Part shown: positions 8,246 through 16,684 of the stretch, in pieces
Layout of the letters: each line of letters opens with the position of its first letter
How positions within the stretch are numbered: position 1 is the stretch's first letter
NCBI RefSeq assembly: GCF_010731115.1
Contig: NZ_AP022616.1
Span: 682,001 to 746,000 of the forward strand
DNA: 64,000 bases
Reading direction: 5' to 3'
Source of the DNA: Mycolicibacterium phocaicum
GTDB lineage: Bacteria > Actinomycetota > Actinomycetes > Mycobacteriales > Mycobacteriaceae
Program-made: the position numbers and the translations under genes
The notes under the pieces: generated by a model
What the model was told of the DNA's origin: nothing
The model's input: only the letters and a program-made list of their open reading frames with translations
Databases searched by the model: none

Positions 8246-8943
8246 GCACGTTCCTGCTCGTTCCGGGTGGCGGTTGCGATCCGTCCTACTGGCGATTTGT
8301 GGTGCGCGAGTTGGCTGTTCGCGGGCATCGTGGCGTCGCGGTCGACCTGCCGTGCGCCGATGACTCGGCCGACCTGGACGTGTATGCCGACGTGGTCGCG
8401 ACGTACGCACACGGTGACGGCGAACCGCCTGTGGTCGTGGCCCATTCGTTCGGCGGCTTCACCGGAGCGCTGGCGTGTCCGCGGGTCGGTGCGGCAGAGT
8501 TGATCTACGTGTCGGCGATGGTTCCCCGCCCGGGTGAATGCCCCGGCGATTGGTGGAGCGCCACCGGATGTGTTGCCGCGCAACGGGAAGCGGCTGCCGC
8601 GGGTGGATACGACATCGCCGACGCCGTCGCGCTGTACTACAACGGTGTCGATCCGGCGGTGGTCGGGGAGGAGATCGAGCGCACGCAATCCGAGACCCCG
8701 TCGCTGAAACCGTGGCCCGCGGAAGCACTTCCACAGATTCCGACGCGGTTCATCCTGTTCCGTGACGACCGGTTCTTCCCGGAGCGATTCATGCGGGGCG
8801 TCGTCGCTGACCGTCTCGGGATCGAGCCCGAGGTCATGTCCGGCGGCCACATGGCGATGCTGTCGCATCCGGTCGAGCTCGTCGACCTGCTGGCCAGGTC
8901 ATGCGGATCGAGTCGAGCGGCCGGGGGTTGTAATGGAGATTGA
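8242..8943 (+). CDS. Alpha/beta hydrolase
   Basis: A 233-aa cytoplasmic hydrolase. The fold shows FLLVPGGG with an oxyanion-loop glycine cluster, the nucleophile elbow VVVAHSFGGFTG, and a late His in MSGGHMAMLSHP. This arrangement is like that of plant methylesterase/hydroxynitrile lyase-type hydrolases. The GTG at 8242 overlaps the cutinase stop (GTGA), and the 3' end overlaps the next gene by 11 bp. The three-gene string cutinase-hydrolase-SDR therefore looks like one operon. The substrate is unknown. Confidence 0.88.
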   Translation: MSTFLLVPGGGCDPSYWRFVVRELAVRGHRGVAVDLPCADDSADLDVYADVVATYAHGDGEPPVVVAHSFGGFTGALACPRVGAAELIYVSAMVPRPGECPGDWWSATGCVAAQREAAAAGGYDIADAVALYYNGVDPAVVGEEIERTQSETPSLKPWPAEALPQIPTRFILFRDDRFFPERFMRGVVADRLGIEPEVMSGGHMAMLSHPVELVDLLARSCGSSRAAGGCNGD

Positions 8944-9727
8944 CGGTGCTGAAGCAGTCGTGACCGGCGCTTCCGGTGGTCTGGGCGGTGCCATTGCCAG
9001 AGCTATGCATGCTCGGGGCGCTCGCGTGATACTCACCGCCAGACGCGAAGAATCGCTCAGGAAGTTGTCGACGGAGTTGAATGGCGCCGATGTCATCGTC
9101 TGTGATCTGGCGGACCGAAAGCAGGTCTCCGGACTCGTCACCAGGCTGGTGCAAACAGACATCGTGGTCTTCAACGCGGCGCTCCCTGCGGCCGGCCGAC
9201 TCGACGATTTCACGCCCGAACAGGTCGACCGTGCTCTCGACGTGAACCTGCGCGTGCCTATGTTGATGACGCAGCAGCTCCTCCCCGCGATGTTGGAACG
9301 TCGACATGGCCACTTCGTCTACATTTCGTCCATGGCAGGCAAGGTCCCGAGCGTGCGCCAGTCTGTTTACTCAGCCGCGAAGTTTGGGTTACGCGGGTTT
9401 TGTGGGGCACTTCGCGGCGATTTACACGGCTCGGGGGTGAGCGCATCTGCGGTCTTCCCGGAAGCGATCAACGATGCCGGCATGCTCGCCGATTTCGGGA
9501 TCCCGTTGCCGCCTGGCATGAAGGGTGTGTCATCCGTCGCCGTGGCGCGTGCCGTGATCGCTGCCATCGAGAAGGACCGCGGTGAGGTGGACGCCGCCCG
9601 GTTCCCGGTTCGCTTGGCGGGCAAGCTCGGTGGATTGGCGCCGGGCCTGACCGATCGTATGACACGGCGACCGGCGCACATCGCTTGGATCGAGACCGGG
9701 GTCGAACGAAGTCGGCACCTTCGCTGA
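8933..9727 (+). CDS. Short-chain dehydrogenase/reductase
   Basis: A 264-aa classical SDR. The Rossmann motif TGASGGLGGAIA is near the N-terminus, an NAA motif lies in strand 4, and the catalytic Ser-Tyr-Lys set appears as YISSMAG followed by YSAAKFG. NADP preference is plausible from TARRE after the second strand. It is the third gene of the cutinase operon, overlapping the hydrolase by 11 bp. An oxidoreductase acting on a product of the upstream hydrolases is an inference only. Confidence 0.9.
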   Translation: MEIDGAEAVVTGASGGLGGAIARAMHARGARVILTARREESLRKLSTELNGADVIVCDLADRKQVSGLVTRLVQTDIVVFNAALPAAGRLDDFTPEQVDRALDVNLRVPMLMTQQLLPAMLERRHGHFVYISSMAGKVPSVRQSVYSAAKFGLRGFCGALRGDLHGSGVSASAVFPEAINDAGMLADFGIPLPPGMKGVSSVAVARAVIAAIEKDRGEVDAARFPVRLAGKLGGLAPGLTDRMTRRPAHIAWIETGVERSRHLR

Positions 9728-9793
9728 GCCGAGCCGCATGGCGAATCGTCCGGAGTCGTGGCGGTCCGCAACGTGCGGCGACAAGATCATCAT

Positions 9794-11020
9794 TCAACTG
9801 CGCAGCGCATCACGAGCCCGGCACAGATACGCCTCCTCGACGGGGTTCGCGGTCAGGGCGGCAGCGCGGTCGTAGGCGTCGACCGCCTCGGCGGTTCGGC
9901 CGAGGCGGGTCAGCAGTGCGGCGCGGACCGCGTGATAGACGTGATAGCCGGCCAGGTCGAGCGTGTCCACCAGGTCCAGCGCCGCCTGCGGATCCTGCGT
10001 CTCGGCCATCGCCACGGCACGGTTGAGGGCGACAACCGGAGTCGGGGCGATGGCCATCAGCTGGTCGTACAGCGCGAGAATCTGGCGCCAGTCGGTGGCG
10101 GACGCGGTCGGCGCATCACTGTGCACTGCGTTGATCGCGGCCTGGATCTGATAAGGCCCGGGCCGGTTCCGGCGCAGGCATCCGCGGACCAGGGCCTGTC
10201 CCTCCGCGATCAGTCCGCGGTCCCACCGGCGGCGATCCTGGTCCGCGAGCAGAACCAGATTCCCGTCGGCATCTGTCCGCGCCGGGCGTCGCGCCTCGGC
10301 CAGCAGCATCAGCGCGAGCAGTCCCCACACCTCGGGCTCGTCCGGCATCAGCTGGGCAAGCAGCCGGCCGAGCCGAACCGCTTCGCCGGTGAGATCGGCG
10401 CGCACGAGATCGTCGCCCGAAGTGGCAGTGTGGCCCTCGTTGAAGATGAGGTACACCACGGCGAGCACCCCGTGCACGCGCTCGGGCAGGTCACTGTCGT
10501 GCGGCACCCGGTACGGGATGCGCGCGTCTCGGATCTTGCGTTTGGCGCGCACAAGCCGTTGCGCGACAGTGGCTTCCGAGATGAGGAAGGCACGCGCGAT
10601 CTCCTTGGTGGACAGACCGCCCAGCAATCGGAGCGTGAGGGCGACCCGCGCTTCGAGGGCGAGCGCCGGGTGACAGCACGTGAAGATCAGGCGGAGCCGG
10701 TCGTCGTGCACGGGGCCTTCTTCGAGTTGCTCGTCGTCGGCCACGGGATAGAGCAGCGCCGCCTGCGCATGTCGCTCGCCGCGAACGGATTCGCGGCGAA
10801 ACCGGTCGACGATCGTGTGGGCGGCAGTGGTGATGATCCATCCGGCGGGGCTCGGCGGCGGGCCGGCCTGTGACCAGCGCTCGACCGCCTTGGTGAAGGC
10901 GTCCTGGACCGCCTCCTCAGCGAGGTCGATGTCGCCGAATCGACGGACCAGGACAGCCACCGCGCGCCCGTACTCCCGCCGGAACACGCCGGCGATGTCT
11001 GCGGGCGACAGCTGCGGCAC
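9794..11020 (-). CDS. ECF sigma factor, ECF42 type with C-terminal TPR extension
   Basis: A 408-aa protein. Residues 1 to about 165 hold sigma region 2 ([20 protein letters not shown]...[12 protein letters not shown]) and region 4 with its HTH ([20 protein letters not shown]). The remaining 240 residues are the long helical, TPR-like extension that marks ECF42 sigma factors and replaces an anti-sigma factor. Signature pieces NEGH and ALNRAVA are present. The GTG at 11020 starts the protein 8 bp after the stop of the DGPF/YCII gene, the usual genomic partner. Target genes are not visible beyond its own operon. Confidence 0.92.
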   Translation of the reverse strand: MPQLSPADIAGVFRREYGRAVAVLVRRFGDIDLAEEAVQDAFTKAVERWSQAGPPPSPAGWIITTAAHTIVDRFRRESVRGERHAQAALLYPVADDEQLEEGPVHDDRLRLIFTCCHPALALEARVALTLRLLGGLSTKEIARAFLISEATVAQRLVRAKRKIRDARIPYRVPHDSDLPERVHGVLAVVYLIFNEGHTATSGDDLVRADLTGEAVRLGRLLAQLMPDEPEVWGLLALMLLAEARRPARTDADGNLVLLADQDRRRWDRGLIAEGQALVRGCLRRNRPGPYQIQAAINAVHSDAPTASATDWRQILALYDQLMAIAPTPVVALNRAVAMAETQDPQAALDLVDTLDLAGYHVYHAVRAALLTRLGRTAEAVDAYDRAAALTANPVEEAYLCRARDALRS

Positions 11021-11028
11021 GGTTGCGG

Positions 11029-11382
11029 TCAGCCTCGCAAATCGCCGCGGAACGGGCGTACCTCGATGGGCAGCAGCCGCACGGCTTCTGCCTGCCTGCG
11101 CGCCCAGTCCAGCGCGGCATCCAGATCGGGCACATCGATGATGGTGAAGCCGCCCAGGTGTTCCTTGCCCTCGGCATACGGGCCATCCGTCGTCAGGATC
11201 GCGCCGTCGCTGACCCGCACCACGGTCGACGCATCGGGGTTGTGCAAGCCACCGGAGAACACCCACACACCCGCGGCTCTCATGTCGTGCTCGACAGCGT
11301 CAAGCGCGTCCATGATCGGTCCCAGCACCTCCGGCGGCGGCGGGTCGCCGACCGGCTGATGCATGGCAAGTAGGTAGTGCAT
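11029..11382 (-). CDS. DGPF/YCII-domain protein, partner of ECF42 sigma factor
   Basis: A 117-aa YCII-related protein. The opening [10 protein letters not shown] and the motif [16 protein letters not shown] (the DGPF motif, here DGPY) identify it. Proteins of this group are found beside ECF42 sigma factors, which need them or are regulated with them. The ATG at 11382 has a GAGGAG site 8 nt upstream. It is the first gene of the two-gene operon. Confidence 0.9.
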   Translation of the reverse strand: MHYLLAMHQPVGDPPPPEVLGPIMDALDAVEHDMRAAGVWVFSGGLHNPDASTVVRVSDGAILTTDGPYAEGKEHLGGFTIIDVPDLDAALDWARRQAEAVRLLPIEVRPFRGDLRG

Positions 11383-11433
11383 AACCGTCACTCCTCGATC
11401 TGGGGGCGGCCGGTTGCCACCTCTCATCTTCTA

Positions 11434-11460
11434 CACGAACGGCGACCCCGGATTTCGACA
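11434..11460 (-). promoter_or_regulatory. Probable ECF42-type promoter
   Basis: Reading leftward, TGTCGA (11460-11455) is followed after 17 nt by CGTG (11437-11434). As I recall, TGTCGA is the -35 element reported for ECF42-dependent promoters, with a CG(A/T)C-like -10. The site lies about 50 nt before the DGPF gene, fitting autoregulation. The -35 sits inside a 7-bp inverted repeat, CCCGGAT (11447-11453) and ATCCGGG (11462-11468), in the divergent gap. Confidence 0.5.
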
Positions 11461-11484
11461 GATCCGGGATTACCCTCGAGAAGC

Positions 11485-11997
11485 GTGACTTCCGTGCAGC
11501 GGCCGGTGCCGCCCATGAATGCCGACGAGCGCACCACACTCGAAGGTTGGCTGGACTTCTACCGCGCGACGTTGGCGTCGAAATGTGACGGCCTCGACGA
11601 CGATCAGTTGTGCACCGCGTCCGCGCCGCCCTCTGAGCTGACGCTGCTGGGGTTGCTGCGGCACGCCGCGGAGGTGGAGCGGAACTGGTTTCGCCGGGTA
11701 CTCGCCGGTGAGCAGGCACCACCGATTTTCGGGCCGGCGGATCATCCCGAGGGCCACGACGGCGGCTTCGAGCTGTCAACGGAGTCGTCGCACCCGGTCG
11801 CATTTCGGATCTGGCAAGACGAGGTCGCCCATGCGCGTGCCAACTGCGCGGTACGTCGGCTGGATGACGTCAGCCCTTTCATGGGCGGCGAGGTCAGTCT
11901 GCGCTGGATCTACACCCACATGATCGCGGAGTACGCGCGCCACTGCGGGCACGCCGACATCATCCGCGAACGGATCGATGGCGCCACCGGCGTCTGA
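11485..11997 (+). CDS. DinB/DUF664 family protein
   Basis: A 170-aa four-helix protein of the DinB-like (DUF664) superfamily. Metal-type histidines appear in LLRHAAEVERNWF and near the end in MIAEYARHCGHADIIRERIDG, the usual family ending. Some members are thiol-dependent S-transferases using mycothiol or bacillithiol; that role is possible but unproven here. The GTG at 11485 is chosen over further upstream starts because these would enter the divergent promoter region. It is divergent from the ECF42 operon. Confidence 0.85.
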   Translation: MTSVQRPVPPMNADERTTLEGWLDFYRATLASKCDGLDDDQLCTASAPPSELTLLGLLRHAAEVERNWFRRVLAGEQAPPIFGPADHPEGHDGGFELSTESSHPVAFRIWQDEVAHARANCAVRRLDDVSPFMGGEVSLRWIYTHMIAEYARHCGHADIIRERIDGATGV

Positions 11998-12019
11998 GTC
12001 GCTTTCTCACACAACGTGA

Positions 12020-13489
12020 TCAGTGTCGGCCGGCGAGATGCTCGAGGGGTCCACAGCGGATGCCGTATCGCACTCGGATCGTGTCGAGTGTGGCTCGATG
12101 ATGTTCCCGGTCCCGTCGGTGTGTGCGCTGGAATCGAGCCATGGCGGCCAGCCTGCGCGGTAGCGGGTACCAGAGCAGGAGGTCCGAGCCGAAGCCCGCG
12201 AACACCTTGGGCGAAAGATGGTCGAACGCCAAACTCAGGTTGTAGAGCGTCAGGGGGAATCCCGCCGGAACGGGGGACCGCCCCAACTTGTCGCGCAGGC
12301 CTTCCGCGTCGAGTTCATACAGCGGGAGCGTGTGCAGCCCGCCGGTGAACATCAAGTGGGTCAGGAAGTACGCGGCTTGGAGCGTGAGGGGGATTGCCGT
12401 CGAGCGCTGCTGGATCGACAGTGTGCGCCCTGACGGTGAGGCGAACGGCTCATATGGGTGCGAGCCACGCATCATCAGCCCGGTGCAGTTGACGAGCCAC
12501 GTGCCTGCGGGCACTCGCTCGGTACGGCCGCTACGGAACACGAGTTCGGGTGAACCGTCGCGATCGACCGCGTCGGAGAGGTACTCGTTGTCGGCACGGC
12601 TGAGACCACCGTTGATCACGGCCATTTCCGCATCGGACGTCACGCCGCCGAAGCCGAATGCGAAGTCGCACTTCTCACCCGTGGGGCCGGTGCCCAGCAC
12701 GGAGTAGTACCAGTGGAGCACCTCGTCTTCATTGGTTCCGTCGTAACGCTGTGCGAGTCCGTCTCCGAGCGTGGTGAACGGCAGGCCGCCGAACCAACGG
12801 TCACGCGCCCCCGCCGGCAGGAGGACGTCGCGGCGCAGCGCGATCGATCCTCGACCGACCATCATGTTCACCTCGCGCCCTGGACACCGCGTGATGAGCA
12901 GGTGCGCGGTGTCGAGGCCGGTCTTGCCGCCGCCGATTATCCAGACCGGCGCGTCAGAGTCGATGACGCGCCCGAGGTCGTTGGGTGTCGTGGACCGGAC
13001 GTGATTGCTGGACACCGGCAGTGGTGGGTTCGGCTCGACATCGAAGCCGAATGCCTTGATCAATCGCTGCGCCTCGACCACCCGCGTCTGCCCGGCCGGA
13101 TCCTGCAGCGTCACCCGAACGGCGCCGTCGGTCTCGTCATGCGACACATAGGTCCAACCGAACCGTTCGTCGATGTCGACCCGTCGGGACATCACATCGA
13201 TGCAGTGCTGCAAGTGGTCGAGAATTTCCGGCTTGCTTGCCAGATGTCCGCGTTCTTTGCCCAGCGTCCATTTGATGTTGCCGGCAGTTAACAGCTGATA
13301 GGGCTGATGCAGGCGCACGTAGTCATACGTGTCGATCCACATCCCACCGACCCGCGCCCGCTGATCCACCAGTACGACTTTGTCGGTGGGGCCGAGATAT
13401 CGGGTGGTGGCAGCCAGTGCGTTGAGGCCGGCGATGCCGGCGCCGACGATGCAAACCTCACAGTGGTCGACGCGCTGCGTGTCAGTCAT
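12020..13489 (-). CDS. FAD-dependent oxidoreductase (flavin monooxygenase-like)
   Basis: A 489-aa flavoprotein. The N-terminal FAD Rossmann motif is VGAGIAGLNALAA and the second nucleotide-binding motif is IIGGGKTGLDTAHLL near residue 185. A RVGGMWIDTYDYVRLHQPY block resembles the start of flavin-containing monooxygenases and related siderophore or thioether oxygenases, but the full FMO fingerprint FxGxxxHxxxY is not evident. It stands alone, converging with the DinB-like gene. The substrate is unknown. Confidence 0.85.
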   Translation of the reverse strand: MTDTQRVDHCEVCIVGAGIAGLNALAATTRYLGPTDKVVLVDQRARVGGMWIDTYDYVRLHQPYQLLTAGNIKWTLGKERGHLASKPEILDHLQHCIDVMSRRVDIDERFGWTYVSHDETDGAVRVTLQDPAGQTRVVEAQRLIKAFGFDVEPNPPLPVSSNHVRSTTPNDLGRVIDSDAPVWIIGGGKTGLDTAHLLITRCPGREVNMMVGRGSIALRRDVLLPAGARDRWFGGLPFTTLGDGLAQRYDGTNEDEVLHWYYSVLGTGPTGEKCDFAFGFGGVTSDAEMAVINGGLSRADNEYLSDAVDRDGSPELVFRSGRTERVPAGTWLVNCTGLMMRGSHPYEPFASPSGRTLSIQQRSTAIPLTLQAAYFLTHLMFTGGLHTLPLYELDAEGLRDKLGRSPVPAGFPLTLYNLSLAFDHLSPKVFAGFGSDLLLWYPLPRRLAAMARFQRTHRRDREHHRATLDTIRVRYGIRCGPLEHLAGRH

Positions 13490-13598
13490 GGCAGACGCTC
13501 ACCACCGATCTCACGTCGCCGGCGCGACGATCTCGCATCGAGTATGCGCTGGTGGCCAGGGCTTTGCTGGCGTTCTGGAAACCGGGCGGATCCGTCAG

Positions 13599-15776
13599 CT
13601 AGAGGACGTAGAGCATCTCCTGATACGTCGGCAACGGCCACAGGTCGTCGGCCACGACACTTTCCAGCGTGTCGGCCGCGGCTCTGATCGCCTCCATGGC
13701 GGGCAACAGCGCCACTTGCGCGTGCTTGGCCTCGTCATGAGCGGTTGCTGCCGAGTGATCTGCCAGTGCCGTCTTCAGCGTTGCCAACGCGTCACCGAGG
13801 GCGCTGATCGGCTCCGAGATCGACTGCAGCAGAGTCAAACTCGGTGACATGCCGGCCGCCGTCAATGCCGCCACGTTCTGCGCGAGCTCGGTCTGGTAGC
13901 GCAGTGCGGCCGGCAGGATGATGGTGGAACCGATCTCGAGCGCCAGCTTCGCCTCGACGCCGATCGTCAGGGCATACTGCTCCAGGCGCACCTCGTAACG
14001 GCTGTGCAACTCCCGCTCGTTGAACACGCCGTACTTCTCGAAGACCGCGATCGCCTCGGGCGTGATGAGCTCGGGGATGGCATCGAGCGTGGTCTTGAGA
14101 TTCGGCAGCCCGCGCGCGGCGGCCTCGGCCTGCCAGTTCTCCGAGTAGCCGTCGCCGTTGAAGACCACGGCGCCGTGCTCGGTGACGATGTCGGTCAGCA
14201 GCTTCTGCACCGCGGAGTCGAACTCCTCCCCGTCGGCGACTGCCTTCTCCAGAACGGTTGCGCAGTAGTCCAGCGAGTCGGCCATGATGGTGTTCAGGAC
14301 GATCATCGGCACCGCGACCGTCTGACCCGAGCCCGGCGCCCGGAACTCGAATCTGTTGCCGGTGAATGCGAACGGACTGGTGCGGTTACGGTCACCGGGG
14401 TCGGTGGGCAGCACCGGCAGGGTGTCGACACCGATGATCATGCTGCCCTTGCCCTTTGACGATGTCGCCGCGCCCTTGGCAATCTGCTCGAAGACCTCGG
14501 CGAGCTGATCACCCAGGAAGATCGAGATGATCGCCGGCGGTGCCTCATTGGCACCCAAGCGGTGGTCATTCGTCGCCGACGCGACCGAAACCCGCAGGAG
14601 GCCAGCGTATTTGTGCACCGCGCGGATGACGGCCGCACAGAACACCAGGAACTGCGCGTTCTCGTGGGGCGTGTCACCCGGCACCAACAACGAGCCCAAC
14701 TCGGCGTTGCCGACCGAGAAGTTGACGTGCTTGCCCGACCCGTTCACCCCGGCGAACGGCTTTTCATGGAACAGGCATTCCATGCCGTGCTTCTTGGCGA
14801 TGGTCTTGAACACCGTCATCAGCAACTGCTGGTGGTCGGAAGCGATATTGGCACGCTCGAACATCGGGGCCACCTCGAACTGTCCGGGGGCGACCTCGTT
14901 GTGGCGGGTCTTGGCAGGAATGCCGAGTTTGAACAGCTCCCGCTCGGTGTCCATCATGAACCCCAGCACCCGGTCGGGCACGGCACCGAAATAGTGATCG
15001 TCGAACTCTTGCCCCTTGGGCGGTTTGGCGCCGAACAGGGTACGACCGGCGTTGATCAGGTCGGGCCGGGCGAGGAAGAAGTGCCGGTCGACCAGGAAGT
15101 ACTCCTGCTCAGGACCGCAGAACGAGACGATCTTCTCCAGATCCTTGTGGCCGAACAACGTCAAGATCCGCTCGGCGTGGATGCCCATGGCCTGCTGGCT
15201 GCGCAGCAGCGGCGTCTTGTAGTCCAGCGCCTCGCCGGTCATCGACACGAAAACCGTTGGGATACAGAGGGTGTTGCCGTTCGGGTTCTCCAGGATGTAC
15301 GCCGGGCTGGTCACGTCCCAGCCGGTGTACCCGCGGGCCTCGAACGTCGACCGCAGGCCGCCGGACGGGAAACTCGACGCGTCGGGCTCGCCCTGCACCA
15401 GGGTCTTGCCGGCGAACTCGGCCAGTGCCTGCCCGTCGGAGACCGGTTCGAGGAAGCTGTCGTGCTTCTCGGCGGTCAGGCCCGTCATCGGATAGAACAC
15501 GTGCGCATAGTGCGTCGCGCCCTTCTCCAGCGCCCAGTCCTTCATCGCGGCCGCGACGGCATCGGCGACTGTCGGATCGAGCTTGGCGCCCTTCTCGATG
15601 GTCGCCACCACCGACTTGTAGATCGCCTTGGGCAGGCGGGCCTGCATCTCGGCCTTGGTGAAAACGTTCGTCCCGAAGATCTCGCCGGGCGCTTCAGCAG
15701 GGTCGAAGGTGTACGCCGGAGGCGTATAGGCCTGGACGCCCGCGATCGCGCGCAAGCGGGTGGCGTTTCCGCTCAA
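13599..15776 (-). CDS. glnN: Glutamine synthetase type III
   Basis: A 725-aa enzyme; the length separates it from 470-aa type I and 350-aa type II glutamine synthetases. It makes glutamine from glutamate, ammonia and ATP. Type III blocks are clear: [35 protein letters not shown], the metal-binding [18 protein letters not shown], and [18 protein letters not shown]. The start is placed at TTG 15776 because GAGAGGAA lies 5 nt upstream and the protein then opens [16 protein letters not shown] 18 nt upstream is the alternative. The gene is monocistronic. Its relation to a glnA type I copy elsewhere cannot be judged. Confidence 0.95.
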   Translation of the reverse strand: MSGNATRLRAIAGVQAYTPPAYTFDPAEAPGEIFGTNVFTKAEMQARLPKAIYKSVVATIEKGAKLDPTVADAVAAAMKDWALEKGATHYAHVFYPMTGLTAEKHDSFLEPVSDGQALAEFAGKTLVQGEPDASSFPSGGLRSTFEARGYTGWDVTSPAYILENPNGNTLCIPTVFVSMTGEALDYKTPLLRSQQAMGIHAERILTLFGHKDLEKIVSFCGPEQEYFLVDRHFFLARPDLINAGRTLFGAKPPKGQEFDDHYFGAVPDRVLGFMMDTERELFKLGIPAKTRHNEVAPGQFEVAPMFERANIASDHQQLLMTVFKTIAKKHGMECLFHEKPFAGVNGSGKHVNFSVGNAELGSLLVPGDTPHENAQFLVFCAAVIRAVHKYAGLLRVSVASATNDHRLGANEAPPAIISIFLGDQLAEVFEQIAKGAATSSKGKGSMIIGVDTLPVLPTDPGDRNRTSPFAFTGNRFEFRAPGSGQTVAVPMIVLNTIMADSLDYCATVLEKAVADGEEFDSAVQKLLTDIVTEHGAVVFNGDGYSENWQAEAAARGLPNLKTTLDAIPELITPEAIAVFEKYGVFNERELHSRYEVRLEQYALTIGVEAKLALEIGSTIILPAALRYQTELAQNVAALTAAGMSPSLTLLQSISEPISALGDALATLKTALADHSAATAHDEAKHAQVALLPAMEAIRAAADTLESVVADDLWPLPTYQEMLYVL

Positions 15777-15871
15777 TGGAATTCCTCTCCCCACGTGAAT
15801 GACCGCTTCACCCTAGGGACGCCTCATGGCGGCAGTGTTACGTCGATGTCAAAGGCGACGTTCAATACCCG

Positions 15872-16651
15872 TCAGACCCGGCGGCCGACGTCCTGGCTCA
15901 GAATCTTGGGCCAGGTCTCGACATCTTCCGGGGTATGCGCGAACGTCAGGGTCGACCGCGGCATGAGGGCGGCAAGGGCTTTCGCGGTCGACGCGGGATG
16001 GGCCGGGTCGTCGATCCAGGCCAGGATCGTCGTCGGGACATCGATTCGCGCGATGGCTTCGGGCGCCGGCAGGTCACTGAGCGCGGCACCGCGAAACAGT
16101 GACGGCAGCAGGGCGTCGGCGACGTCCGGCACTGTTTCGGGCGCGCCCACGGTGGCGGGCGGCCGGGTCGCGCCACGGGTGGCGGCGATGAACGCCCCGA
16201 CGCCCTCGGTCTCGATGAGCGTGGCCGCAGCCTCATAGTTCGCGGCCTGTGCGCGACGGGTCTCCCATGCGGTGGCCGGCACCATCAGGGTCAGTCCGGT
16301 GAACCGTTCCGGTTCGCGGGACGCCGCGTGCAACAGCGTTCCGGTGCCCATCGACGGGCCGACGCCGTGCACCGGTTCCCCGGGAAACCACCGGTCGAGG
16401 AGGTTCAGCAGGTCGTCGGCGAGTTGTTCCCACCGGTAGTCCTCGGGGACTTTCCGGCCCGTCGACTTGCCGTGGCCACGCGCGTCATAACGCAGCAACC
16501 GGGTCCCGCTGAGCCCCCGGCCGAGGTCGAGATTGAGCACGCGATCGCGCGCGCGGCTGGAGGTCAGTCCGTGCAGTTGGACGACGGGGTGGCCACCTTC
16601 GTCGCTCAGTTCGACCGCAAGCTCGGCGCCGGGAACTGCGAAAGTAGGCAT
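15872..16651 (-). CDS. Alpha/beta hydrolase
   Basis: A 259-aa alpha/beta-fold hydrolase. The oxyanion HGLTSS loop, the RYDARGHGKS block and the elbow GVGPSMGTGTLLHAA are visible. The nucleophile elbow reads GPSMG, a normal G-x-S-x-G. A late acid is in LAWIDDPAHP, and a late His is possible in TFAHTPED. The ATG at 16651 places MPTFAVPG at the N-terminus. It is divergent from the condensation/GNAT gene, 33 bp away, so the two share a control region. Confidence 0.88.
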   Translation of the reverse strand: MPTFAVPGAELAVELSDEGGHPVVQLHGLTSSRARDRVLNLDLGRGLSGTRLLRYDARGHGKSTGRKVPEDYRWEQLADDLLNLLDRWFPGEPVHGVGPSMGTGTLLHAASREPERFTGLTLMVPATAWETRRAQAANYEAAATLIETEGVGAFIAATRGATRPPATVGAPETVPDVADALLPSLFRGAALSDLPAPEAIARIDVPTTILAWIDDPAHPASTAKALAALMPRSTLTFAHTPEDVETWPKILSQDVGRRV

Positions 16652-16684
16652 GAGGCAGGTTATCTGGGGCGCTAGGGTACCGCC

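Noticed and set aside
9758..10873. Plus-strand 371-codon frame opposite the ECF42 sigma factor
   Set aside because: Antisense shadow; the sigma factor frame has regions 2 and 4 and the TPR extension.
14562..16238. Long plus-strand open frame (over 550 codons) opposite glutamine synthetase
   Set aside because: It is the antisense frame of a highly biased GC-rich gene; the opposite strand has the complete GSIII motif set.
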